A DNA stretch of 64,000 nt from Halopenitus malekzadehii (GTDB lineage Archaea > Halobacteriota > Halobacteria > Halobacteriales > Haloferacaceae), in assembly GCF_900108505.1 (NCBI RefSeq), contig NZ_FNWU01000001.1:1041461-1105460 (forward strand). Reading direction: 5' to 3'. A model generated the notes under the pieces. It saw nothing but the letters and a program-made list of their open reading frames with translations, did no database searches and was not told the origin of the DNA. Position 1 is the first letter of the stretch. Every line of letters starts with the position of its first letter. A program made the position numbers and the translations under genes. Positions 43,525-51,382 of this stretch are shown here, piece after piece.

Positions 43525-46500
43525 TCATTGGACGGTTTCGCTGTCACGGACGTCGAAGTTCTTCTGCTGGCCGATGCCGTCGCGGTCCTGCGGGAACTCC
43601 AGGTCCGTATCCATCCCGAGTTCCTCCAACAGGTCCTGGGTGGCCGGTCGGACGGCCACCATCGACACCTTCGTCTCCTGCATCTGCGTCTCGACGTCGT
43701 AGCCCCGTGACGTGATCGCGTTCGCGGAGTCGCCGATGGCGTACGGGACGGTGCCTTCAGGATACTTCTCCTCCTGACTCTTGCCTTTGAACACCCCGCC
43801 CCAGTGGAACGGGAGGAACACCTCGCCGTCGTTGGGCCGGTCGGTCACTCGTGCCTTCACGAGCACCGACCCCCTGTCGGTCGAGGAGACGACGACGAGG
43901 TCGCCGCCGTCGACGCCGAGGTCGTCGGCCTTCGCGGGCGTTATCTCGGCGTACATGTGGGGTTGCAGGTCGGCGGTGTGGATGTTCGAGCGCGTCTCCG
44001 AGCCGCCGCCCTGGTGTTCGACCTGCCGGCCGGTCGTCATGATGGTGTCGAGGTCCGGGCCGTCGTTCTGGTTGTGGATGATATCGTTGGCTCGCTGCTG
44101 TTCGGCGCCGTTGTTCTGATCGAGCCGGAAGAAGTTCCGTTGCTGGCCGTTCGCCGGCCACTCCTCGACCAGATCCGGCCGCGGACTCTCGATGGGCTCG
44201 CGGTGAACCGGAACCGTATCGAGAAAGCTCCACACGACCGCCCGTGCCCGGCCACGGCCGGTCGGCGCGTCGGGCTGTGCGTAGTCGTACTGCTCGTAGA
44301 AGTCGGGATCGACGCCCTCCCCGATCATCGTTTGGAGGTAGTCGTCGAACTCCGAACTTCCGGTGTCGGGGTCGTTGAGCTCCTGTGCGGCGGTGTACAC
44401 CGACTCCTGGTTGTCCAGCGCGTACTGCTGGGGGATCGTCAGTTCGTCGGACTGGGTTCGCTGAGTCGGATCGATGAGGCTCTGCGGTGGTGTGACCTTC
44501 CAGCCCGGATACTCCGGAACGCCGTGGATCTGGCCGTCGTCAGCCAGATCCCTGGTACCGGCCCAGTCGGGGACGTAGGGGTCCCGGATCAGACTCAACG
44601 CCTCCGCCTCGGTGTCGTATCTGTCGCCGACGGCGTCGACGGTCTCCTGAAGCGGGTAGTCGGCGTCGGTCGGCATATCGTCCCACTCATCCGGCGTCGG
44701 GGCCTGGACGCCCCACCGAGTCCGGAAGTCCTGTCCCCCGTCGTTGGGGTTCATATCGTCGTTCCAGATGATGGGCGTCCCCGGATGTCCTTCGCCCCAG
44801 CAGGGCCACGGGAGCATCCAGTATTCGCCCTCGACCGGCGTTCCCTCGGCGCCTTTGAGGTCCTCGCTGGAGAACGCGTAGTCGTACTCCAGGTGTTGTT
44901 GGAGCCGTTCGGGCGTCTGTCGGTAGCCGATGGTGTTCGTCCCGAGGTTGAACTCCCGGATGACGTTCTCGTAGGACGACTTCCCGTTGTGTATCTCGGG
45001 TCCGCTCCCCCAGTCGAAGTGCTCGCCGAGGCCGAGTTCGTCGGCCAACTCCTGCATAATGCGCAGGTCCGGACGGGAGTTGTGTGCGGGCTTGGCGACC
45101 GGCTCCGACCACTGGACCGAGCGGTTCGTGTTCGTCAGCGAGCGGTAGTGTTCATACTGGCTCGATGCCGGCAGCAACAGGACCGGCGGGCCGTCCTCGT
45201 AGTCCGGCAGGACGCTCGCGACCGAGGGGAACACGTCGACGACGACGAGCAGGTCGAGGTTCTCCATCCCCTCCTTCATCTGCTCCATCTCGCTGATGGA
45301 GTTGGCTGAGTGGCCCCAGAAGACCGCGATCTTCACCTGATCGGGCTGGTAGATCGGCGTCTCCTGGTAGCGGTCCTCCTGATCGAGTGCCGCCTCGAAC
45401 CAGCGGGCCACGGTGAGCCCGTTCTGGAACATCATCGAGTTCGCGGCCGGCTCGTCGGGCCCGTGGTTTTCGGAGGGTGGGAGCGAATCGGGCTCGAGAT
45501 CCTCGTTGCCGCTCTGTCGGACGTATTTCTCCGGCGGCATCAGCTCGAACTTGTCGTACAGCTCCCCGAAGGACGTCGAACCGCTGGTGTAGGGGTTTCT
45601 GTCCCAGATCTCGGCCCACCACGACCAGCCGCCGGGCGTGAGACCGTAGTAGCCCGGCAGGATGTGACTCGCCACCGCGAGGTCGGTTGCACCCTGAACG
45701 TTGGCGTGACCCCGCATAACCTGTAGGCCGCCGCCGCTGCGGGCCGCGCTCCCGGACGCGAGGCTCAGCGCAGCATACGAGCGGATGTTCTGGGTACCGT
45801 TGTTGTGCTGGGTGCCGCCCATCGCCCACTCGATCTGGACGTGCGGACGGTTCTCGTCGATGAGTTCGGCGATCCGCTCGATCTCCTCGACGGAGAGCCA
45901 CGTGATGTCCGAGACCGTCTCCTTATCGTACTCGTTGAGTTCGGCGTCGAGGTCCTCCCAGCCCTGGACCCGGTCGGTGATCATGTTCTGACCCGAGTCG
46001 TCGGCGTCCGGGTCCATCGCCAGCCCATACTCGTCGCGGAGCTCCTTGATGACGCCCATCATCAACGCCACGTCGGTGCCGGGCCGGAAACGCATGTATT
46101 CATCGGCGTGAGCCGACGTCTTCGTGAATCGGGGGTCGAGGCTGAGGATGGTTCCGCCCCGCTTTTGCCCCTCGAGGATGTGCTGCATCGCGATCGGGTG
46201 GGCCTCTGCGGGATTCTGCCCGATGATGATGTTCAGGTCGAAGTTGCGGTAGTCGGAGACGGTGTTGGTCATCGCACCGTACCCCCAGGTGTTCGCCAGC
46301 CCTGTCACCGTCGTCGAGTGACAGATGCGCGCCTGGTGGTCGATGTTGTTCGTGCCCATAAACGCCGCAAGCTTTCGGATGGCGTAGGACTCCTCGTTGG
46401 AGTGGTGGGCACTGCCGAGGAGCATCACGCTCTCGCGGCTGTGTTCCTCGTCGACGTCGACGGCGTCACTCGGCGAGACGTCCGAGTCGGGCCACAGTGC

Positions 46501-46923
46501 CCGGATGTCGGTCCCGAGACGGTCGTAGGCGGTATCCCACGAGAGCTTCCGCCACTCACCGTCCTCCCGAATCATCGGGTGTTTGAGTCGCTTTTCGGAG
46601 TGTTCGGTCTCGTAGATGCCTGCTCCCTTCGAGCAGAGCGATCCGTTGTTTATCGGATGGTCTTCCCACGGCTCCATACCGACGAAGGAGTCGCCCTTCC
46701 GTTCGCCGTGGAACCCGCATCCGACCGAACAGTAGTTACAGATCGTCTTTGTCAATTCCCCGTCCGTGTCCTGTCCATCGACCTCGTCGTCGCTCTGGGC
46801 GAGGACTCGTCCCGTCGTCCCGCCACCGAGTGCGACCGCGCCCGCGAGGGCGCTCGCCTTCATAAACGACCGCCGATCGAGGTCAAGGGAGACTGGTTCC
46901 GTGCTCATTCCATTTGTGCGCAT
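43525..46923 (-). CDS. Formate dehydrogenase catalytic subunit, Tat-exported, Cys type
   Basis: A 1132-residue molybdopterin enzyme. The signal LDRRSFMKASALAGAVALGG has the Tat motif, so the mature enzyme lies outside the membrane. The N-terminal cluster motif is C62, C65, C69, C97. The metal ligand is C201 in QARICHSTTVTGL, so cysteine replaces selenocysteine. Later segments (EITPAKADDLGVDGGDLVVV, FLPFHWGGVFKG) are typical of the MGD-binding C-terminal domain. Start 46923 or the ATG at 46908 are both possible; CCTAATATGC at 46952 favours 46923. It is the head of the Fdh operon. Confidence 0.92.
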   Translation of the reverse strand: MRTNGMSTEPVSLDLDRRSFMKASALAGAVALGGGTTGRVLAQSDDEVDGQDTDGELTKTICNYCSVGCGFHGERKGDSFVGMEPWEDHPINNGSLCSKGAGIYETEHSEKRLKHPMIREDGEWRKLSWDTAYDRLGTDIRALWPDSDVSPSDAVDVDEEHSRESVMLLGSAHHSNEESYAIRKLAAFMGTNNIDHQARICHSTTVTGLANTWGYGAMTNTVSDYRNFDLNIIIGQNPAEAHPIAMQHILEGQKRGGTILSLDPRFTKTSAHADEYMRFRPGTDVALMMGVIKELRDEYGLAMDPDADDSGQNMITDRVQGWEDLDAELNEYDKETVSDITWLSVEEIERIAELIDENRPHVQIEWAMGGTQHNNGTQNIRSYAALSLASGSAARSGGGLQVMRGHANVQGATDLAVASHILPGYYGLTPGGWSWWAEIWDRNPYTSGSTSFGELYDKFELMPPEKYVRQSGNEDLEPDSLPPSENHGPDEPAANSMMFQNGLTVARWFEAALDQEDRYQETPIYQPDQVKIAVFWGHSANSISEMEQMKEGMENLDLLVVVDVFPSVASVLPDYEDGPPVLLLPASSQYEHYRSLTNTNRSVQWSEPVAKPAHNSRPDLRIMQELADELGLGEHFDWGSGPEIHNGKSSYENVIREFNLGTNTIGYRQTPERLQQHLEYDYAFSSEDLKGAEGTPVEGEYWMLPWPCWGEGHPGTPIIWNDDMNPNDGGQDFRTRWGVQAPTPDEWDDMPTDADYPLQETVDAVGDRYDTEAEALSLIRDPYVPDWAGTRDLADDGQIHGVPEYPGWKVTPPQSLIDPTQRTQSDELTIPQQYALDNQESVYTAAQELNDPDTGSSEFDDYLQTMIGEGVDPDFYEQYDYAQPDAPTGRGRARAVVWSFLDTVPVHREPIESPRPDLVEEWPANGQQRNFFRLDQNNGAEQQRANDIIHNQNDGPDLDTIMTTGRQVEHQGGGSETRSNIHTADLQPHMYAEITPAKADDLGVDGGDLVVVSSTDRGSVLVKARVTDRPNDGEVFLPFHWGGVFKGKSQEEKYPEGTVPYAIGDSANAITSRGYDVETQMQETKVSMVAVRPATQDLLEELGMDTDLEFPQDRDGIGQQKNFDVRDSETVQ

Positions 46924-47063
46924 CCCGCCATCGATTGAGTGCTATTCACTAGCATATTAGGAACCGCCCTATATTAATATGCGGGCCCGTGTCCCGGATC
47001 GATCACGGTGCGTCGGTGACGGCGCTCGGCCGAACCCGCCCCATCGGTCGAATCGTCGCAAAA

Positions 47064-47071
47064 CCTATATT
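47064..47071 (+). promoter_or_regulatory. TATA-like box of the 717-residue Fe-S gene, in the shared divergent region
   Basis: CCTATATT is centred 28 bp before the ATG at 47095. The divergent 171-bp spacer (46924-47094) also carries the minus-strand boxes for the formate dehydrogenase operon, including the palindromic ATATTAATAT at 46971, so both sides may be regulated together. Confidence 0.5.
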
Positions 47072-47094
47072 CGTGGTAGCATTCAACATAGTCG

Positions 47095-49248
47095 ATGAAC
47101 GTAGGGGCATTCGTCTGCGGCTGTGGCGGCACCTGTGGGCTCGACCTCGAGGAGGTTCGAGAGGGGGTTCGAGACGTCGACGTCGTCGCCTCCTCGGAAC
47201 TGCTCTGTGAGGGCGGCCTCGACGGCGTCGAACACGTCATCGACGAGTACGACCTCGACCAGCTCATCGTGACGGCCTCGGACGACCGCTGCCGACAGAC
47301 GGTCCGTGAGGTGGTCGATCGAAGCGGGCTCCACCCGGACGCGGCCGAGTTCGTCAATCATCGCGAGGGTGCCGCCTGGGTCCACGACGCAGAGGCGGCG
47401 ACCGACAAGACCGCCCGCCTGCTCAACGCGACCTATGCGGGCCTGCAGGAGGAATCCATCTCCAGAACGGTTTCCCGGGAGGCGGGCGACCGGGTCGCGG
47501 TCGTCGGCGACCCCGAAACGGCGGCCGCCCTCGCCGATTCGGCGGACGTAACGCTCGTCGCCAACGGTCGTGAGTTGCGGACCGTCGACATCGATCTGGA
47601 CGACGTCGACGTGGCTCGTGGCGAGGTCGTCGGCGTTGACGGGCGGTTCGGTGCGTTCGAACTCACCGTCGACTCACGGGTCACTGAGGCCTGCATCGAC
47701 TGTCTGGAGTGCGTGCGGAAGGGTCCCGACGGCGTCACCGCGCGCCCCGTCCAGATCCCGGCTGATGCCCCCGATGGCGAGTGGACCGACGTGTGCCCGA
47801 CCGACGCCATCGAGATGGAGGGGACGACCCGCCGGATCGCCGCCGACCAGGTCATCCGTCCCGACGCCGATCCGGAGACCCGCGGCGGTCGCGTGGGCTA
47901 CTACACCGGCCCCGTCGACGCCGCCACGATCGCGGCCGTCGAATCCCATCTCGGCGGCATCGAGAAACCCGCCTTCCTCGATCTGGAGATGGACGTCTGT
48001 GCCGCAGGTGCCTCCTCCCAGCAGGGCTGTACCGCCTGCACGGACGCGTGTCCCCACGATGCGGTGGGTCGGCCGTCGATCGATTCCGTCGAGTTCGACG
48101 AGGTGGCCTGTCAGAACTGCGGCGCCTGTACCTCGGCGTGTCCCACCGGCGCCACCCGGCTTCGGGAGCCCTCGAACCGACGCATCGCCCGTGAAGTCGA
48201 GGCGCTGCTCACCGCGGAAAACGACGACGGCGGCTGGCTGTTCAACCGGGGGTCGAGCGGCATCGACCGGCCGGTCGTCGCCTTCGTCTGCTCGGAACGG
48301 GCAGCCGATCGGCTGCGCGAGTACGGCCGCCGGGCGGCGACGGCAGGGGGCGTCACCTATCCGCCAGTGCTGCCCGTGAACGTCAACTGCACCGACACGG
48401 TCGGGGAGGCCCACGTCATGCACGCGCTGGCCGCCGGCGCCGACGGCGTCGCGATCGTCGGCTGTGGCGGTTCGTGTCTCCATTCCGGCCCGGACCCGAA
48501 GGCCGAACTCGTCGATCGTCTGAACCGCGCGACCGCCGACCTCGGCCTCGGCGAGCGCGTCGGCTTCTTTGCACCCGGGGCCGACGACCCCGGCCAGTTC
48601 ATCGAGGAACTCTCCATGTTCGTCGTCGAGCGCCTGGACGAGTCACCGATTCCCGCGGGCGAACACGAGGCGGAGGGCACCATCGAGGGCGACGTCGACC
48701 GTCCGGCGTTCGCCTCCCACGCGTGGACCCTCGAGTCCGTGCGCGCGATCCTCGACCACGTCGTCCCCGATCGGGGGATCATCCGCGGCCTGACGGACTT
48801 CGGCTGGATGGACGTCTCCGACGCCTGTAACCTCACGCCGACCTGTACGAACCTGTGTCCGACCGATGCGGTCCAGCGAACGGACGAGGGCGATCTGCTC
48901 TTCAACCACGAACGCTGTGTCAACTGCGGCCTCTGTGAGGAGGGCTGTCCGGAGACGGCGATCACGATGCGCGACGGTCTCGACCTGTCGCTGCTGCCCG
49001 AGAACCGGGAGGGGATGGCCGACGGCGTATCGGCCGACCTCGGGGCGGCGTGGACGCGCGTCTACGAGGGCGAGATGCAGGAGTGTGTTCGCTGTGGTAA
49101 ACCCTTCGCCTCAGCCGGAACCGTCGACACGATCCGCGAGGAGGTCGGCGAGGCCGTCGACGGCATTGCACCGGAGTCACCGCATTCGGTCTTCGAGTAC
49201 TGCGGCGACTGTCGAACGCATCTGCTGTTCGAACGAGGTGACCACTGA
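47095..49248 (+). CDS. Multi-cluster iron-sulfur protein: HdrA-like start, ferredoxin modules, MvhD/FrhD-like domain and Zn-ribbon end
   Basis: A 717-residue soluble protein with over 30 cysteines. Residues 1-40 (C8, C10, C14, C38) resemble the N-terminus of HdrA. C200, C203, C206 and C234 form a split ferredoxin motif, and C312-C319 and C339-C349 form further ones. Residues 392-500 match the hydrogenase delta (MvhD/FrhD) domain with C399, C432, C457, C461. C578-C588 and C608-C618 add more clusters, and C664, C667, C703, C706 look like a zinc ribbon. No clear FAD-binding GxGxxG motif is seen. A TorD-like chaperone overlaps it by 1 bp. Role inferred: electron transfer with formate dehydrogenase. 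Confidence 0.88.
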   Translation: MNVGAFVCGCGGTCGLDLEEVREGVRDVDVVASSELLCEGGLDGVEHVIDEYDLDQLIVTASDDRCRQTVREVVDRSGLHPDAAEFVNHREGAAWVHDAEAATDKTARLLNATYAGLQEESISRTVSREAGDRVAVVGDPETAAALADSADVTLVANGRELRTVDIDLDDVDVARGEVVGVDGRFGAFELTVDSRVTEACIDCLECVRKGPDGVTARPVQIPADAPDGEWTDVCPTDAIEMEGTTRRIAADQVIRPDADPETRGGRVGYYTGPVDAATIAAVESHLGGIEKPAFLDLEMDVCAAGASSQQGCTACTDACPHDAVGRPSIDSVEFDEVACQNCGACTSACPTGATRLREPSNRRIAREVEALLTAENDDGGWLFNRGSSGIDRPVVAFVCSERAADRLREYGRRAATAGGVTYPPVLPVNVNCTDTVGEAHVMHALAAGADGVAIVGCGGSCLHSGPDPKAELVDRLNRATADLGLGERVGFFAPGADDPGQFIEELSMFVVERLDESPIPAGEHEAEGTIEGDVDRPAFASHAWTLESVRAILDHVVPDRGIIRGLTDFGWMDVSDACNLTPTCTNLCPTDAVQRTDEGDLLFNHERCVNCGLCEEGCPETAITMRDGLDLSLLPENREGMADGVSADLGAAWTRVYEGEMQECVRCGKPFASAGTVDTIREEVGEAVDGIAPESPHSVFEYCGDCRTHLLFERGDH

Positions 49249-49895
49249 TGGACGAAACCACAATATACGAGGCACGGCTGGAAGTGATCGATTTCCTCAT
49301 CGAGGTGTTCTATGACGCCCCCAGCGAGGAGTTCCTCGATCGGCTGTTCTCGGATGCGGTGACCGTTCCGGACGGCGAGATCAACGAGCCGATGGACCGC
49401 GGCTTCCGGCGGCTCGAGGCGTTCATCGAGGCCAACCGGTCACGATCGGTCGCGGACGTCGCCGACGATCTCCGGACGGAGTACACCCGGCTGTTCGTGG
49501 GACCACGACCGCCGGCACTCCCCCACGAGACCTACTACCGTGATGACACCGAGTTCATCGGGGAGGGACTCGCGAAGCTGGAGGCGGACTACTCGGCGGC
49601 CGGCTGGACGCCCCACGAGGACTACCCCGAGGAGAACGACCACCTCGCCGTCGAACTGGCGTTCCTCCGGAATCTCGTCGATCGCCAACGGCGTGGCGAG
49701 GAGGCGGCGTTCGGCTACGAGCGAGTGTTCCTCGACGAACACGTCGGCCGATGGAACGAGGCGTTCCTCGAAACGGTTCGAGAGGAGCTCGACGAGCCGG
49801 TCGCCGAGGCGAACCTCTTTCTCGCCGCTTCGGAGGTGTTCGTCGGTCTCGTCGAGTTCGAGGACGAACTCGTCGCCCAGCAGGTACCGAGCTAG
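49248..49895 (+). CDS. TorD/DmsD-type molybdoenzyme chaperone
   Basis: A 215-residue all-helical protein. The pattern ADDLRTEYTRLFVGPRPPALPHETYYRD, with the characteristic YTRLFVGP-x-P-PH segment, and EENDHLAVELAFLRNLVDRQRRG, then HVGRWNEAFLETV, identify the TorD family, which guards Tat-exported molybdoenzymes until cofactor insertion. The client is most likely the neighbouring formate dehydrogenase. It is translationally coupled to the Fe-S gene by a 1-bp overlap, joining that gene to formate dehydrogenase maturation. Confidence 0.9.
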   Translation: MDETTIYEARLEVIDFLIEVFYDAPSEEFLDRLFSDAVTVPDGEINEPMDRGFRRLEAFIEANRSRSVADVADDLRTEYTRLFVGPRPPALPHETYYRDDTEFIGEGLAKLEADYSAAGWTPHEDYPEENDHLAVELAFLRNLVDRQRRGEEAAFGYERVFLDEHVGRWNEAFLETVREELDEPVAEANLFLAASEVFVGLVEFEDELVAQQVPS

Positions 49896-49929
49896 CCAGC
49901 AGATACCGCCGCAACGTCCCGTGGGTCGA

Positions 49930-49940
49930 GGGTAAAAAGC
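49930..49940 (-). terminator. T-run terminator candidate after the 45-residue gene
   Basis: On the minus strand five T follow the stop codon of the 45-residue gene by about 35 nt. A weak intrinsic terminator is possible. Confidence 0.25.
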
Positions 49941-49971
49941 CCCGTCATCAGTCGTATTCGCCGTGGAACGG

Positions 49972-50109
49972 CTAGTCGTTCAGGGAGACGTCGCCGTCGA
50001 CCTCGCCGGTGTGGAGTTCGTTCGGCCAGACCCCGTGGTCCCATACCTCGAACCCGTTGAACGTCTCGGTCGCACCCGTGGGACGCCATTCACCGTCCTT
50101 GTGTGACAT
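49972..50109 (-). CDS. 45-residue soluble protein
   Basis: Encodes MSHKDGEWRPTGATETFNGF followed by EVWDHGVWPNELHTGEVDGD and a short end. It is acidic with two Trp in a repeat-like pattern (GEWRP, GVWPN) and no membrane helix. The TATA-like GCTTAATACG is centred about 27 bp before the ATG at 50109, so it has its own leaderless promoter. I do not recognise the family. A longer frame reading upstream exists but has no promoter support. Confidence 0.65.
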   Translation of the reverse strand: MSHKDGEWRPTGATETFNGFEVWDHGVWPNELHTGEVDGDVSLND

Positions 50110-50215
50110 ACTGACGCATACTCGGGGCGACGTATTAAGCGTTGTGTGGGCCTGCCGGATGCCGTGATACCATCGAACGATCGACGGTGGCTGGCGGGGT
50201 GGTCGGGTCCGTTTC

Positions 50216-50548
50216 TCACGTCGGCGGCGCGTTCGAGGGGCGCTCCTCGTCGTCGAGGAAGACGCGTGCGAACAGGTCGACGTGGAGTGCGAGCACGTCC
50301 GACTCGTCGAGTCCCTTCGCGGTCGCCTGTCGCTCGAGGAAGGTCGCCAACGCGTCGGTCGGCTCGAGGTGGACGGTCCGGCCGTCCACCTCGAAGTCGA
50401 CCTCGTGGGCGCCGGAGACGAGGTGTTCGACCTCCAGAAGCGCCTGCTCGACCTTGGTTTCGATCGCTTCGTCCCGTTCCTCCAGTCGGGCCTCGCCCCA
50501 CTCCTCGGCGGCCGCAACGAGGCGATCGCTAGCCTCGAAGGAGATCAA
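50216..50548 (-). CDS. 110-residue helical protein
   Basis: Begins MISFEASDRLVAAAEEWGEA and continues with a long charged helix (ARLEERDEAIETKVEQALLEV) followed by an alpha/beta part (EVDFEVDGRTVHLEPTDALAT and FLERQATAKGLDESDVLALH). It is soluble and acidic. The start overlaps the zinc-ribbon gene end by 4 bp (ATGA). It is the last gene of a three-gene operon of small proteins. Family unknown; a nucleic-acid or stress role cannot be judged. Confidence 0.78.
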   Translation of the reverse strand: MISFEASDRLVAAAEEWGEARLEERDEAIETKVEQALLEVEHLVSGAHEVDFEVDGRTVHLEPTDALATFLERQATAKGLDESDVLALHVDLFARVFLDDEERPSNAPPT

Positions 50549-50691
50549 AACGACACCCCCTCCTCGGCCTCGAAGGCGGTCTCCCAGACGGTCTCCTCCT
50601 CACAGACCGGACACCGCTGTCGGAGGGTCGATCGCTCCATCCGCGTGAAGTTACCCATCTGCCCGCAGTCGGTACATTCGAAGTACGTCAT
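50545..50691 (-). CDS. 48-residue zinc-ribbon protein
   Basis: Encodes MTYFECTDCGQMGNFTRMER onward with CxxC at residues 6-9 (CTDC) and CPVC near 28-31, a compact two-CxxC zinc ribbon. The start overlaps the upstream membrane gene (ATGA junction at 50688) and the stop overlaps the downstream gene. Such micro zinc-finger proteins are abundant in haloarchaea, and a few affect motility or biofilm. The role of this one is not known. Confidence 0.82.
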   Translation of the reverse strand: MTYFECTDCGQMGNFTRMERSTLRQRCPVCEEETVWETAFEAEEGVSF

Positions 50692-50942
50692 GTTGGCGGC
50701 CAACTCTCGGGCGCCGGCTCCTCTTCGCCCAGTTCGCCGAACATCGCGACCAGCAGCACGACGAGCGCTCCGAGGACGAGGAGCCCGATCACTCCGCTGA
50801 CCGCCGATCGACCGACGTAGTCCATCGCCGTCCACTCCATCAGTCCGAGAACCTCGAACCAGACGACGACCGTCCAGATGGCGACTGCAAGGGCCCCGAT
50901 CGTTATCCATCGAGTCTGCCGGAACGCGGTTCTAATTCCCAT
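50688..50942 (-). CDS. 84-residue two-helix membrane protein
   Basis: Begins MGIRTAFRQTRWITIGALAV at 50942. Helices lie at about residues 12-33 (WITIGALAVAIWTVVVWFEVLG) and 47-67 (AVSGVIGLLVLGALVVLLVAMF), with an acidic C-terminal tail ending SWPPT. A TTTTTTATCC box at about 50970 predicts transcription start near 50950, so the ATG at 50942 is preferred over the in-frame one at 50957. It is the first of three overlapping genes including the zinc-ribbon and helical proteins. Confidence 0.78.
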   Translation of the reverse strand: MGIRTAFRQTRWITIGALAVAIWTVVVWFEVLGLMEWTAMDYVGRSAVSGVIGLLVLGALVVLLVAMFGELGEEEPAPESWPPT

Positions 50943-51125
50943 GGTACCTACCCACATTCGCTTGGGACGGGAAGGATAAAAAATGTATTCACTGCTTGCC
51001 CCAACACATATGTCGCTTCGTCCGGTAGACGGACCACCGATGGCTCACCGGGCCGCTGCGGTACGCGGGGTCGGGGACGAGCGTATCGACGACCATCCGG
51101 ACACCGGTGAGCCGAGGATCGAGAC

Positions 51126-51275
51126 ATGCCCTGGGGAGTACATACGGAGTTCACCGACGAGGAGGGACCGGACGTGGAGATCGATGAGGACCAGGAGGCC
51201 GTCGACCGGGGTGAAACGGGCTCGGAAACCACCGAGACGTTCGACATCGACGACGCGATCTCGAATCTGGATTGA
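51126..51275 (+). CDS. 49-residue acidic protein
   Basis: Encodes MPWGVHTEFTDEEGPDVEID and ends ETFDIDDAISNLD. It is very acidic with no helix or motif, but codon use resembles the neighbours and the frame lies in an otherwise empty gap. An opposite-strand frame here looks like a shadow. The gene call rests on composition and the absence of alternatives, so it is moderately uncertain. Function unknown. Confidence 0.45.
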   Translation: MPWGVHTEFTDEEGPDVEIDEDQEAVDRGETGSETTETFDIDDAISNLD

Positions 51276-51280
51276 CCGGC

Positions 51281-51326
51281 CCCCGGTCCTGTTTTGCCTG
51301 CGTCCCCCGGTCCTGTTTTGCCTGCG
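51281..51326. repeat. 22-bp direct repeat with 24-bp period
   Basis: Two identical 22-bp copies at 51281-51302 and 51305-51326, each containing CCGGTCCTGTTTTGCC, separated by 2 bp (TC). They sit in the convergent gap after the 49-residue gene and before the end of the HisG-like gene. They may be part of a terminator or a slippage product. Confidence 0.8.
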
Positions 51327-51382
51327 GCCCCCGATCGACGTGTCCGTCAGCCGGAGTCGGGAGCGCTACCGAACGGCTACAG

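Noticed and set aside
43804..45309. A 501-codon plus-strand frame inside the formate dehydrogenase gene
   Set aside because: The opposite strand encodes the catalytic subunit with Fe-S, Cys and cofactor motifs, so this is a shadow.
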